DNA of 64,000 nt from Candidatus Sphingomonas colombiensis (GCA_029202845.1 CP119315.1:379501-443500); one strand, 5' to 3'. Shown: positions 26,595 through 34,703, counted from the stretch's first letter. The notes: generated by a model from the sequence alone, not told the origin. Numbers and translations are program-made.

Positions 26595-26731
26595 CGCTTT
26601 CGTTTCCCTATGCTTCAAGCAGTCCACGCCCGGCCTCTACAGCCATTGGGCATCAGCGGGTTCGCCGCGCCGGCGATAGCCGCGCAAGCGCGATCATCCG
26701 CGAATACCGGGACACCAAGGGGGACATTGCC

Positions 26732-28378
26732 ATGATCAATTCCAGCACCGGCCTGCGTGCGCGGACGATGAGAATGCGGCGACTTGCGCCCGCACTTGGC
26801 TATGCGAGTGCATTGGCCTTGCTCGCCCCCGGCAACGCCTTCGCCAATGGCGTGATTGTCGGCACAGCGGGCTCCGCCGGCGTACCCGATCCGGGTGGGA
26901 CCGGCGCAGCCGGTGGAAGCGCTCCCACCGCCAGCTCCGACGGTGGCACAGCCGTCGGAGCTGGCGGTAATGGCGGAACCGCCAACTCGGGCGGGACCGG
27001 CGGCGTTGGCGGCGCCGGAGCAACGGCAACGGCCGGCGGAGCGACGGCAATCGGGGGCGGCGGCACTGGCGGGCAGGGAACCGCAGGCGGCACAGGTGGA
27101 GCCGGCGGCAGCGGCGCACAGGCGTCGTCGAGCGGCGCGATCGCGATAGGGGCAGGCGGTCAGGGCAGTAACGGCTGCTGCGGTTTTGGCAGCCCGGCGG
27201 GTGGCAGCGGCGCACAGGCATCCGGCACTTCCGCGATCGCGCTCGGCAGCGCGTCGGGCTCGACGCAGGGAGCCGCCGCATCGGGGAATGGCAGCGTTGC
27301 GATCGGCGGCGCGTACAATGGATCGGCGGGCGCTTCCGCACTGGGAGTCAACGGCGTAGCGCTTGGCTCCGGCAGCCAGGTTGCGACCGGCGCGACGAAC
27401 AGCGTCGCGATCGGTGCTAACTCGGTGGCGACCGGGGCCAACACCGTCTCGTTCGGCTCGGCGGGCCAGACGCGCGGGCTGGTCAATGTCAGCGCGGGCG
27501 CGGTGAGCGCTACGAGCACCGATGCCGTCAACGGCAGCCAGTTGTTTGCCACGCAGCAGGCGGCCAATTCGGCCGCTTCCACAGCGACGGCAGCGCAGGC
27601 CGCCGCCGATACGGCGCTGACGAATGCCGCATCGGCGCAAACCACCGCCGACACCGCTCTCGCCAACGCCGCAACCGCCCAATCGACGGCAAATACCGCG
27701 CGTAGCGAGGCAGCTGGGGCGCAAGCGACGGCCAGCACTGCGCTCACCAATGCGGCAACGGCGCAGGCAACGGCGGATACGGCTCTCGTCAACGCCGGGA
27801 CTGCTCAGACGACCGCCAACACCGCTCGGGGAGAGGCCGCAACTGCTTTGGCCAATGCGGCAACCGCGCAATCGGCCGCGACGCAGGCGCAGGCAACGGC
27901 AAGCGCCTCGCAGGCGACGGCCAATACGGCGCTCGCGCGCAACGCATCGCTGGGGCAGGCGACCGCCACCGCTTTGGGCGGCGGCGCGTCCTATGACAGC
28001 GCGACCGGAACGATGACCGCACCGCAATATGCCGTCCAGGGGACGACCTATCGCGACGTGGGCTCAGCGATCGGCGCGCTCGACAATGGCCTTCGTGATC
28101 TCGACAGCCGCGTCGCCGGTCTGGAGCTCGCCGCCAATCGCGGGTTTCAACAGGTCAATGGCGGGATCGCTGCGGCGATGGCGCTGGGGGGGACGATGAT
28201 CGTGCCCGAGAGCAATGTGTCGGTCTCCTTCAACCTCGCGACCTATCGCGGCGAGCAGGGTTTTTCCGGCGCGGTCGTTGTGCGCGCTGCACCGCGCATT
28301 TATCTGAATGGTGGGTTCGCCGGCTCCACCTCCAAGGGATCGACTGGGGGACGTGTGGGCGTAGCCTTCGGATTCTGA
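26732..28378 (+). CDS. YadA-type trimeric autotransporter adhesin
   Basis: Surface adhesin of 548 residues (type Vc secretion). A signal region with basic residues (RARTMRMRRLAP then a hydrophobic helix to GNAFA) precedes a Gly/Ala/Thr-rich head with YadA-like repeats (AIAIG, VAIGANS motifs). The neck is RGLVNVSAGAVSATSTDAVN, followed by SQLF. The stalk is a right-handed-type coiled coil built from repeats such as ATADTALTNAATAQ (about 285-410). A C-terminal anchor of about 70 residues ends in GGRVGVAFGF. AGGGGG precedes the ATG. It is short for the family. It follows the two-component genes, suggesting regulated adhesion or biofilm function. Confidence 0.9.
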   Translation: MINSSTGLRARTMRMRRLAPALGYASALALLAPGNAFANGVIVGTAGSAGVPDPGGTGAAGGSAPTASSDGGTAVGAGGNGGTANSGGTGGVGGAGATATAGGATAIGGGGTGGQGTAGGTGGAGGSGAQASSSGAIAIGAGGQGSNGCCGFGSPAGGSGAQASGTSAIALGSASGSTQGAAASGNGSVAIGGAYNGSAGASALGVNGVALGSGSQVATGATNSVAIGANSVATGANTVSFGSAGQTRGLVNVSAGAVSATSTDAVNGSQLFATQQAANSAASTATAAQAAADTALTNAASAQTTADTALANAATAQSTANTARSEAAGAQATASTALTNAATAQATADTALVNAGTAQTTANTARGEAATALANAATAQSAATQAQATASASQATANTALARNASLGQATATALGGGASYDSATGTMTAPQYAVQGTTYRDVGSAIGALDNGLRDLDSRVAGLELAANRGFQQVNGGIAAAMALGGTMIVPESNVSVSFNLATYRGEQGFSGAVVVRAAPRIYLNGGFAGSTSKGSTGGRVGVAFGF

Positions 28379-28621
28379 TCCGCGATCATTTGCTCTCGAC
28401 GAAGCGGGCCCAATCGGATGCGGAAATGTCAGCTCTCTGGCTTAAACCGCCACAAGCCGCCAGTCCGCGAAAGGCTCAATTCCAGCACATCGTCTTGAAA
28501 AAGCGACCGGACGGAACGGCAGTTCAAATGACGCCCAGTTGCTCAGCCAACCCTCGTCCCCGGAAAACGGGAGAACAGCGCCCCCGCTGCGTAAGTCATC
28601 CAGAAGGTCGGACCGCCATTG
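28379..28621. other. Junction between the adhesin gene and the decayed integrase
   Basis: About 240 bp with no supported gene. The minus-strand frame entering from the integrase remnant continues here to a stop at 28442, but its sequence no longer resembles a recombinase. This is probably a deletion or insertion junction that removed the integrase C-terminus. Confidence 0.45.
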
Positions 28622-29631
28622 CGCCATTGCCCGAAAACCGTGTGCGGTCATTTCGTCGCTGGCATAACCCAGGCGACGCAACGCGCCATTGAGCGTGTTC
28701 TCCGACATCGGCCGCGTCCGCGATCGCATGGAGGGAAAAACGTAGCCCGACCGCCCGGCAATGGATCGGACTTCCTGCAGGATCAAAATTGACTGACGCA
28801 AGAGCGGCACACGATGGGCCTTCCGCATCTTCATCTTCTCGGCCGGGATGGCCCACGATCGGGTATCCAGATCGATCTCATCCCATCGTGCATGATGCAA
28901 TTCGCCGGGATGCACGAACACATGCGGCGCGAGTTGCGGCGCCCATTTCGTCATGCCCTGCCCTTCATAGCCATCGATGGAGCGCAGCAGGTCCCCAACC
29001 TGAGCGGCCTCGGTGACTGCTCCATAGCGCGTGACCGTCGGCGTGGTCCGCGCTCCACGCAGGTCCCGCGTCGGATCAGACCTCAGCCGGGCTGTGGCGG
29101 AATACAGCACTGGCCAGCTGCAAGGTACGCCGCGCGCTTTCCAGCTTGCCCCGCTTCTCGATCTTGCGAATGGCGGCGAGAGCATCGATCGGCTCGATCT
29201 CATGGATCGGCATCTTGCCGATCGAATGGTTCGGCAGGCTGAGAAGGTATTCGCCGCGCATGGCCGTGGCGGGTGCCGAGGCTCTGTCGCCATCGCGGCG
29301 GCGCTTTCTGTAATATTCATTCGCGATGCTGGTGAAGGTGTTTTCCGCCTGCGCGCTCGCGCGAAGCTTCTCGCGCTGCCACTCGAACGAGGGACTTGTC
29401 CTCCGCAAGCAGGTCGCGCGCTTCGTCACGGCGCTTGCAGGCATCCCTCAGGCTCACCTGTGGGGAGATGCCGATACTCAATTTCTTTTCGGCAACCCTG
29501 AAGCGATATTGCATCCGTCAGAGCTTCGAACCCGATGGCGAGATCAGCAGAAACAAACCCGGCATATCGCTCATTTTATAGGACTTTTCTCTGGTCTTCG
29601 CGGTACGAATCGCGAAATCCGTCAAAGGCAC
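28622..29631 (-). pseudogene. P4-type tyrosine integrase, decayed remnant
   Basis: Pieces of one integrase lie in successive frames. The start is GTG 29631 (VPLTDFAIRTAK, AAAGG upstream). An in-frame TGA replaces the expected Trp after SPSGSKL near 29518. A frameshift near 29395 precedes the arm-binding/core region (SPSFEWQREKLRASAQ), and another occurs near 29100. The catalytic domain follows, with HPGELHHARWDEIDL where Arg is expected at the first His, and MTAHGFRAMA. Sequence beyond that, which should carry the catalytic His and Tyr, is gone. It lies just 3' of tRNA-Gly, the classical position for an island integrase. Confidence 0.88.
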
Positions 29632-29761
29632 AAGCTTGACCTTTCCCAGCCGAGCCCTCCCCCTTGGGGGCCTCGAGCGAAAATCGGCCCGCCATTCTCG
29701 GCGCGCGCCAGTTGGCACACCCCGAAAACGGCCGCTAAGCGGTTGAATTTATTAGAAAGAT

Positions 29762-29835
29762 TGGAGCGGGTAACGGGAATCGAACCCGTGTATTCAGCTT
29801 GGAAGGCTGCTGCACTACCATTGTGCTATACCCGC
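29762..29835 (-). tRNA. tRNA-Gly (TCC)
   Basis: On the minus strand GCGGGTA (29835-29829) pairs with TACCCGC (29772-29766). The discriminator is T and CCA is encoded at 29764-29762. The anticodon loop CTTCCAA carries TCC, and the T arm contains GGTTCGATTCC. The gene is intact, although an integrase gene or remnant lies on each side. Confidence 0.95.
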
Positions 29836-29844
29836 ATCACGTTG

Positions 29845-29909
29845 AAAACGATGCGTTTTCTATGTCGCCCTAGTGCTAAATCCAACATCCAATCCGTTGG
29901 ATATCCAAC
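29845..29909. repeat. Inverted and direct short repeats between tRNA-Gly and the prophage integrase
   Basis: AAAACG-ATG-CGTTTT is a perfect inverted repeat at 29845-29859. ATCCAA occurs three times directly (29880, 29887, 29903) and once inverted (TTGGAT, 29897-29902), the latter forming a hairpin with the second copy. The position at the prophage edge fits an attachment site, integrase arm sites or a terminator for the integrase gene. Confidence 0.4.
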
Positions 29910-29976
29910 ACGGGGTGCCGGCGAGATAGCCAGAGGCATGCGCCGGCGCAAGCTGCTGCGAGATTGCCACGGACAT

Positions 29977-31317
29977 TTATGCCGACTTCCTCGAGCGCGC
30001 AGCCTGCTTCGGCGCACGCGCCTGGGAGAGATCGACCGCGAGCATCGCCATGCCGGTGGTGCGCGGTAGATAAACCTCGAGGATCTTCTTCACCGTCTCG
30101 AGCTTGTGGCCGGTGATCGCCGAAATGAGATGATCGGGAATGCCGCGCTCACCCATCATCACGACGCAGGTGCGGCGCAGATCGCGGAACTGGAGATCCG
30201 CCACCTCATCCGCGAGCTCGGCATCGCCCGCCTTCCGCAGCCGCTCGACGGCGGCGGCGCGGATCGCAGCGAACGACCGCTGGAAATACATCTGCCGGAT
30301 GCGCGCTTCCTTGCGCTGCGCCTCTCGGCGCTCCTTCCTTTCCTCCACTGACCAAATTTTGCCGGGAACTTCATCCAGCGCCGGCGCCGTCCAGGTCTGA
30401 TCCCGCCGTTCATCAAAAAGGATCGTCGTCAGCCCCTTTGACCTCGCGCCGAGCACGCCGGCCTCGAGGCGCACGCGCGCATCGCCAGTGACCGGGACGC
30501 CGACCCAGCGGTCGGTCTTGCCCTGTCGTACGCGGATGCCGAACAGGCGGCCATCCGGCTCGCGGGCGGTCAGGCGATCATAGACGGCCGGGTCATCGGC
30601 CTCGAATTGCTGGATCTCGTTGTAGCGGGTCTGCAGCAGCTTCAGGAGATCCTCCTCGCGCTGGCCGATCGTGTAGGCGAGGATGATCGCCGCGGCCATG
30701 TTGGGGCGACCGACTGCGACTGCGGCATCGATCAATGCCTGGCGCGCGAGCGCGCCGGCGAATTGCTGGCGCGGCGCTGGCGTCGATATGTCGAGATCCT
30801 TCGCGGCCGGGTTGGTAGCGATGAGCTCATTCTCATACGCCCAAGCCCATAATGAGCGCAGGTTCTTCAGGGTGTTATAGGCCGTTGTCGCCCTGATCTC
30901 GCCGTCCTTGCGCGGCGCATAGAGCGCGTCACGGAACGCGCGGATATTATCGAGCGTGATGCCATCCATGCGCTCCTGCCCAGCCCACCGGGAAATGACG
31001 CGCAGCTTGCTGTCATATTCGGTCTGGGTCTTCTCCTTGAGCTTGGCGACACGCTTTTCCCTGTAGATCGCGATGATCGCATCGACCGTATGGCGCTTCT
31101 CGATGCGCTTGACGTCTTTCGGGGTGGCGTCTCCAGCGCGCCAGGCGGCAATCTCGGCGTTGCGTGCGCGGGCGGCGCGGATCGCCGCTTCCTCATCCCG
31201 ACCGAGCTTAAGGGCTTGCCAGCCCGCCGCCTTCAGCGTCGCCGACGGTTCCCAGTAATAGTGAATTCCGCTGGGATATTTTTTTGCGCGGAGGAATTCG
31301 ATCGTGATCTTGGCCAT
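29977..31317 (-). CDS. int: Phage tyrosine integrase
   Basis: Site-specific recombinase of 446 residues for prophage integration and excision. An N-terminal arm-binding domain (about 1-70) and a SAM-like core-binding domain (about 78-180) precede the catalytic domain. Its residues are Arg220 in GQREEDL, an RxxR box (FRDLRRT, Arg381) in place of the usual HxxR, His404 in ITGHKLETVKK and the nucleophile Tyr416 in LEVYLP. An unusual 40-residue charged insert (about 320-345) interrupts the catalytic domain. It is the last gene of the leftward operon, next to tRNA-Gly. Unlike the remnant across the tRNA, it is intact and of another subfamily. Confidence 0.93.
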   Translation of the reverse strand: MAKITIEFLRAKKYPSGIHYYWEPSATLKAAGWQALKLGRDEEAAIRAARARNAEIAAWRAGDATPKDVKRIEKRHTVDAIIAIYREKRVAKLKEKTQTEYDSKLRVISRWAGQERMDGITLDNIRAFRDALYAPRKDGEIRATTAYNTLKNLRSLWAWAYENELIATNPAAKDLDISTPAPRQQFAGALARQALIDAAVAVGRPNMAAAIILAYTIGQREEDLLKLLQTRYNEIQQFEADDPAVYDRLTAREPDGRLFGIRVRQGKTDRWVGVPVTGDARVRLEAGVLGARSKGLTTILFDERRDQTWTAPALDEVPGKIWSVEERKERREAQRKEARIRQMYFQRSFAAIRAAAVERLRKAGDAELADEVADLQFRDLRRTCVVMMGERGIPDHLISAITGHKLETVKKILEVYLPRTTGMAMLAVDLSQARAPKQAARSRKSA

Positions 31318-31344
31318 GGCGGGGGCGCTCCTATGGCTGGTGGA

Positions 31345-31827
31345 TCAGGCAGCCTGTTTCAGCGCCTGTTGTTGCAGGTGACGCTGGCGCGCTTCGCGGG
31401 CGGCACGGATGTCGGGATGCTGCGAACCATGCCAGATTATGTCGTGGCACAGCTCCAGCAGCAATATCCGGCGATCCAGCTCCTCGCCGGTGATGCGGCG
31501 CAGCTCGACCAGGCGCGGCCAGCGCTGACGGCGGAAGGTTATCTCGCGGCGTAGCGCGTGAACGTCCTCGACCAAGGTCGTTAGCGGCGCATCGGGCGAT
31601 CGTGGCAGGGCGCGCCAGCCTTCGGCGAGGCCGCGCGCGAGACGCAGTTCGCGATCGGCTTCAGCCCGTGCCATGCGGCCCTTGGCGACGCGATCGGGGA
31701 AGCTCTCGAGGCGGCTTTCGTAGAGGCGGCGCAGTTCCGGCCCGATCTCGCTCCAGAACTCTTCCGGCGGATCGAGATCCAGCGCGCGATCGTCGCGGTA
31801 GAAGATGAATTTGGGATCGAAGGTCAT
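31345..31827 (-). CDS. Hypothetical phage protein, helical
   Basis: A 160-residue charged protein, predicted to be mostly alpha-helical. Arg-rich heptad-like stretches are ELRRLYESRLESFPDRVAKG and RRQRWPRLVELRRITGEEL. ATG 31827 has GGGAGG 8-13 nt upstream; the longer upstream frame is inside the DUF4326 gene and is not used. It lies between the DUF4326 gene and the integrase gene in the leftward operon and overlaps the former by 4 bp. No family was recognised. Confidence 0.6.
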   Translation of the reverse strand: MTFDPKFIFYRDDRALDLDPPEEFWSEIGPELRRLYESRLESFPDRVAKGRMARAEADRELRLARGLAEGWRALPRSPDAPLTTLVEDVHALRREITFRRQRWPRLVELRRITGEELDRRILLLELCHDIIWHGSQHPDIRAAREARQRHLQQQALKQAA

Positions 31828-32168
31828 GGGTTCGCCTCCCGAATGAGGGTGTCGGCGTGGCACCACGGCGATGTGAGCGGGCACCAGCATTGAAGGTCGC
31901 GGCCGCGCAACCGCGGGAGTGCTCTGAGGACCTGTTCGCGCCGGCGGCGCAGGGTTATGGCCTCCGCCCCGCTGAAGCCCGCGCAACGCAGCACACCACC
32001 TGACAATTCGCCGCGCAGCCACGCCGAATAGAGGATGACGCTGCGCTTGTGGCCGATCAGTGGTCGACCGCTGAAGATGTTGGCCCAGAGCGTCGGGCGA
32101 CCGACGTAGATCGCGCCTGGTGGTGTGAACGCGTTGCGGCGGCGTGTCCTGTGAAGTCGCTTTGGCAT
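31824..32168 (-). CDS. DUF4326 domain-containing protein
   Basis: A small protein of 114 residues from ATG 32168. YVGRPTLWANIF near the start, a central Arg-rich helix (LRRRREQVLRALPRLRGRD) and the ending LQCWCPLTSPWCHADTLI fit DUF4326, a phage and mobile-element family of unknown function with an invariant CWC...CHAD motif suggestive of metal binding. No ribosome site precedes 32168. The same frame is open further upstream, through an Ala-Thr/Ala-Pro repeat, to GTG 32471. That GTG follows the stop of the preceding gene by 3 nt, so a 215-residue form is possible. Confidence 0.75.
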   Translation of the reverse strand: MPKRLHRTRRRNAFTPPGAIYVGRPTLWANIFSGRPLIGHKRSVILYSAWLRGELSGGVLRCAGFSGAEAITLRRRREQVLRALPRLRGRDLQCWCPLTSPWCHADTLIREANP

Positions 32169-32241
32169 ATTGAATTTGAAGTCGGCGAAGCCGGTATGAT
32201 CGGCGGGGCAAAGCCCCGCCGATCCAAATGGCGCTCGGTTA

Positions 32242-32463
32242 GCCGTAGCCGTAGCCGTCGCCGTAGCCGTCGCCGGAGCCGGAGCCGGAGCCGTCGCCGG
32301 AGCCGTCGCCGGAGCCGGAGCCGTAGCCGTCGCCGTAGCCGTAGCCGTCGCCGGAGCCGGAGCCGTAGCCGTCGCCGGAGCCGGAGCCGTAGCCGTAGCC
32401 GTAGCCGTAGCCGTAGCCGTCGCCGTAGCCGGAGCCGTCGCCGTAGCCGTCGCCGGAGCCGGA
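32242..32463. repeat. 37-unit hexanucleotide array (GCCGTA/GCCGTC/GCCGGA)
   Basis: Uninterrupted tandem hexamers GCCNNN where NNN is GTA, GTC or GGA, in an irregular order that includes five GTA units in a row. None of the six frames contains a stop within the array. The minus strand can read as Ala-Thr/Ala-Pro or Gly-Tyr/Gly-Asp/Gly-Ser repeats, the plus strand as Ser-Arg/Arg-Arg. It lies between the DUF6948-like and DUF4326 genes. Confidence 0.95.
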
Positions 32464-32474
32464 AACCGCACCGG

Positions 32475-32777
32475 TCACTTCGCCGTCCAGGTGGCGGCCT
32501 CGATGCTCGCCACGGCCTCCGGGGTGCAATCGATGATCTCGATCGCTTCGGTCAGCACGATCTCGACCGGATCGGCGACCGTCGACTTCTTGATATCAAG
32601 CCCCTTTGTGGCAAGGCCCGAGCAGCTGTTCGCGCCATACCAGCGCCAGATGCGGCGGCTGCGCTCCAGCTCCACCTCCTTGCCGTCACGCCGACGCAGG
32701 TATCCGAAATGGACACCGGCGGTGTAAGTGCGGACAATGACGGGCTTGAGGGCCTGACCTTCGGACTGATCGTTCAT
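32475..32777 (-). CDS. DUF6948-like phage protein
   Basis: A 100-residue protein with VIVRTYTAGVHFGYLRRRDGKEV, given here only in part, followed by RRIWRWYGANS and an LTEAIEIIDCTPEA segment. This pattern recurs in small phage proteins assigned to DUF6948; the function is unknown. GGAGAA precedes ATG 32777. Its stop is followed after 3 nt by a GTG that opens the hexanucleotide array in the same frame. Part of the leftward operon. Confidence 0.65.
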   Translation of the reverse strand: MNDQSEGQALKPVIVRTYTAGVHFGYLRRRDGKEVELERSRRIWRWYGANSCSGLATKGLDIKKSTVADPVEIVLTEAIEIIDCTPEAVASIEAATWTAK

Positions 32778-32841
32778 GCTGGTTCTCCGGCGGCAATGGA
32801 TCCCGGTGCCCGCGCGGCCGCCAGCGCGCGGTGGGAATTGG

Positions 32842-33780
32842 TCAGCCGCGATCAGAGGGCTGCACGGCGCTCACGCCGCCTCGTTGTCGGCCGCGAGAAT
32901 TTCCGTTGACGAGGGTGACGCCCCCTGCCCGACCGCATTCGCGGGCTCGCGGGCTCGCGGGCTCGCGGGGTTCGGCGTCGGGCGTTTCGCCATCCAGCTC
33001 GGCGATCGCCTCGCGATAGGCGTCGCCCAGGACGGCGATCGCGGCCGCCTCGATGCCGGTGCCATCGGCGGCGGCGCGCTGGTGGAAGTCGCCGTGCCAT
33101 TCATCCTGCGGCCGATCGAGTAGATCGACCAGAAGATGGCTGGAGAAATTCTCGCCATGTTCGGCTGCGATCGTGAAGATCGCGACGAACATATATCCGG
33201 GATGCTGGAGCTGCTGACCGCGAAAGGCGCGTGCGAGGATATTGAGCGCCGTGCGCGTCAGTCGATCACCGTAGCGCGTGTGCCAGCGACGGACGCGCCC
33301 GACGATGTTGAGCTCGCCTGGCTTCAGCGCCTTCGTATCGGCGCCCCCGACGAACCGCCATCCGGTTTCGCGGATGATCGCATCGAGTGCGATGACGGCC
33401 GGGTCGCCTGTCGCAATGGCAGCATTGTAGAGTGCGAACGCGGTGAGCGGCCGGCGCTCCTGGTTGAGCTTGACGAAGACGTCAGCTTCCTCCGCCGGCG
33501 CGGCCGAGGCGAAAATGACGCACGGCAGTTGCTGGATATCGCCACGCGCCTTCGCCGCCGCCAGCCGATGCTGGCCATCGACGACGAACAATGCGCCGTC
33601 AGGTCGGCGGGCGACAACGAGCGGCTGGAACAGGTTCCAGTCCCAGCCGGCCGCGATCCGGGCGATCAGCTGGTGACTGCGTTGATCGAGCTGCCGCTGA
33701 TAGAGCGGATCGATGCCAAGCTGCACCGGCGGGCAATATTGGAGCACGGGAAGCGTGCCGCGTTGGGGTTGTAGCTTCAT
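32842..33780 (-). CDS. ParB/Srx-like phage protein (DUF6551-type)
   Basis: A 312-residue protein whose N-terminal 100 residues have the ParB/sulfiredoxin-fold pattern: IDPLYQRQLDQRS, then PLVVARRPDGALFVVDGQHR and a helix AAAKARG. This motif binds nucleotides in ParB-like CTPases and occurs in many phage proteins. A helical region follows (about 110-230). The C-terminal tail is Arg/Gly-rich, low-complexity and crossed by an 8-bp tandem repeat (32941-32970). The start overlaps the preceding gene's stop (ATGA). Its role may be regulation or host interaction. Confidence 0.7.
   Translation of the reverse strand: MKLQPQRGTLPVLQYCPPVQLGIDPLYQRQLDQRSHQLIARIAAGWDWNLFQPLVVARRPDGALFVVDGQHRLAAAKARGDIQQLPCVIFASAAPAEEADVFVKLNQERRPLTAFALYNAAIATGDPAVIALDAIIRETGWRFVGGADTKALKPGELNIVGRVRRWHTRYGDRLTRTALNILARAFRGQQLQHPGYMFVAIFTIAAEHGENFSSHLLVDLLDRPQDEWHGDFHQRAAADGTGIEAAAIAVLGDAYREAIAELDGETPDAEPREPASPRARECGRAGGVTLVNGNSRGRQRGGVSAVQPSDRG
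32941..32970. repeat. 8-bp tandem repeat GCGGGCTC inside the ParB-like gene
   Basis: Three exact copies (32941-32964) and a partial fourth lie in the C-terminal coding region. A change of one unit would shift the reading frame of the tail. Confidence 0.8.
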
Positions 33781-34196
33781 GCTGCCACCTCCCGCGCGAT
33801 ATCAGGCCCCGCCTCGCGATCGAGGCGGTCGATGGCGGCCCAGAGCAGGGCGACGGCCTTGACCAAATTGCCGCGCGGATCCTGTTCCGGCTTCCAGTAG
33901 CGGGTGGCCCAGGGCCAGGTCAGCGGATCGGGCTTCGCGAGATCCGGGGCGATCGCGGCGGTCGACGTGAGCTGGTCGATCGCGGCGTTGGCGTAGCTCG
34001 CACCGGCCAGCGCGAGATCCGCGCGATCGTTGGTGGCGAGATCGCTGTCGAGCGTGCGGCCGTGGCGATCGACCTGCTTCATGCGCTCGGCGATGAACGA
34101 GCGCAGCGCGGCGCCGGTGAGGATCCGCGCGCCCTCGAGCGACATTGGGGCGCTGGGAGAGGTATCCGGCGGGGTGCGAAGACTGGTGACGGTCAT
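33777..34196 (-). CDS. Hypothetical phage protein
   Basis: A 139-residue protein starting at ATG 34196, with GAAGGA 8-13 nt upstream. The central DRHGRTLDSDLATNDRADLA and the C-terminal WKPEQDPRGNLVKAVALLWAAIDRLDR, quoted in part, form a pattern I recognise from small phage early proteins of unknown function: a Trp-Lys-Pro motif and then an amphipathic helix ending in RLDR. It overlaps both neighbours by a few bases, within the leftward operon. Confidence 0.65.
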   Translation of the reverse strand: MTVTSLRTPPDTSPSAPMSLEGARILTGAALRSFIAERMKQVDRHGRTLDSDLATNDRADLALAGASYANAAIDQLTSTAAIAPDLAKPDPLTWPWATRYWKPEQDPRGNLVKAVALLWAAIDRLDREAGPDIAREVAA

Positions 34197-34207
34197 GTGG
34201 GCGTCCT

Positions 34208-34420
34208 TCAGCATGGGCCGAGGCCGATCTCTTCGGCGTAGGCGGTGAGGGTTTTGAGCTTCGCGCGGGCGCGATCGATGCGGCGCGGGAGATCAGCCCA
34301 GAGCCTGTCGTGCAGCTGCTCGAGGCGGCGCAGCTCGGCGTGATCCGCATCGGTGAGCGTGGGGCGGGCGCGGAGCGCGGCGATCCGCTGTTCGCGCAAT
34401 CGCCAGTTTCGCGGGGCCAT
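34208..34420 (-). CDS. Small helical phage protein
   Basis: A 70-residue, highly charged, probably coiled-coil protein (ELRRLEQLHDRLWADLPRRI). It lies between the membrane microproteins and the 139-residue gene, with near-zero spacing to each. No family was recognised. The operon context and consistent overlap support expression. Confidence 0.55.
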   Translation of the reverse strand: MAPRNWRLREQRIAALRARPTLTDADHAELRRLEQLHDRLWADLPRRIDRARAKLKTLTAYAEEIGLGPC

Positions 34421-34422
34421 CG

Positions 34423-34506
34423 TCAGCGCCCCCTGGCGGCGAGCGATACCGCCACGATATAGGCGGCCAGCGCGAGGATGATGATCGCGGGGATCGGCAC
34501 GATCAC
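34423..34506 (-). CDS. 27-residue hydrophobic microprotein
   Basis: GTG 34506 overlaps the stop of the preceding gene (GTGA). The product is one transmembrane helix (IPAIIILALAAYIVAVSLAA) with a short basic tail ARGR. Size and context resemble accessory membrane peptides of phage early operons. It is too short for confidence on composition alone; the start-stop overlap is the main support. Confidence 0.45.
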   Translation of the reverse strand: MIVPIPAIIILALAAYIVAVSLAARGR

Positions 34507-34703
34507 AGCCGGCCGGCCGCCCAGGCGGCGAGGATGCGCACCGCCATCATCACGATCAGGCCGGCGCCGGCGATGAGCGCGCCGCGGCTGATCCACGGCT
34601 CGGCCGCCCGGGCGGCGGTGACGGTGGGGTGCTCGCCCAGCTCGACATCGCGCTGCGCGGGATCGACCGGGAACAGCACGGCGAGGATCTCGCGCGCGAT
34701 CAT
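34503..34703 (-). CDS. Small phage membrane protein
   Basis: A 66-residue protein with one C-terminal transmembrane helix (ALIAGAGLIVMMAVRILAAWAA) after a polar N-terminal half. ATG 34703 overlaps the upstream stop (ATGA), and its own stop overlaps the next microprotein's GTG. The two adjacent membrane peptides may act together. A holin role cannot be excluded but would be unusual in the early leftward operon. Confidence 0.55.
   Translation of the reverse strand: MIAREILAVLFPVDPAQRDVELGEHPTVTAARAAEPWISRGALIAGAGLIVMMAVRILAAWAAGRL

Noticed and set aside
28442..29320. Functional integrase
   Set aside because: Stop codon, frameshifts, lost catalytic Arg and missing catalytic His/Tyr show it is a remnant.
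32242..32463. CRISPR array
   Set aside because: Units are contiguous 6-mers without spacers, and no cas genes are present.
32049..32909. Plus-strand Ser-Arg-rich protein across the hexamer array
   Set aside because: It is antisense to several operon genes and its repeats are only the reverse reading of the array. No ribosome site was seen.
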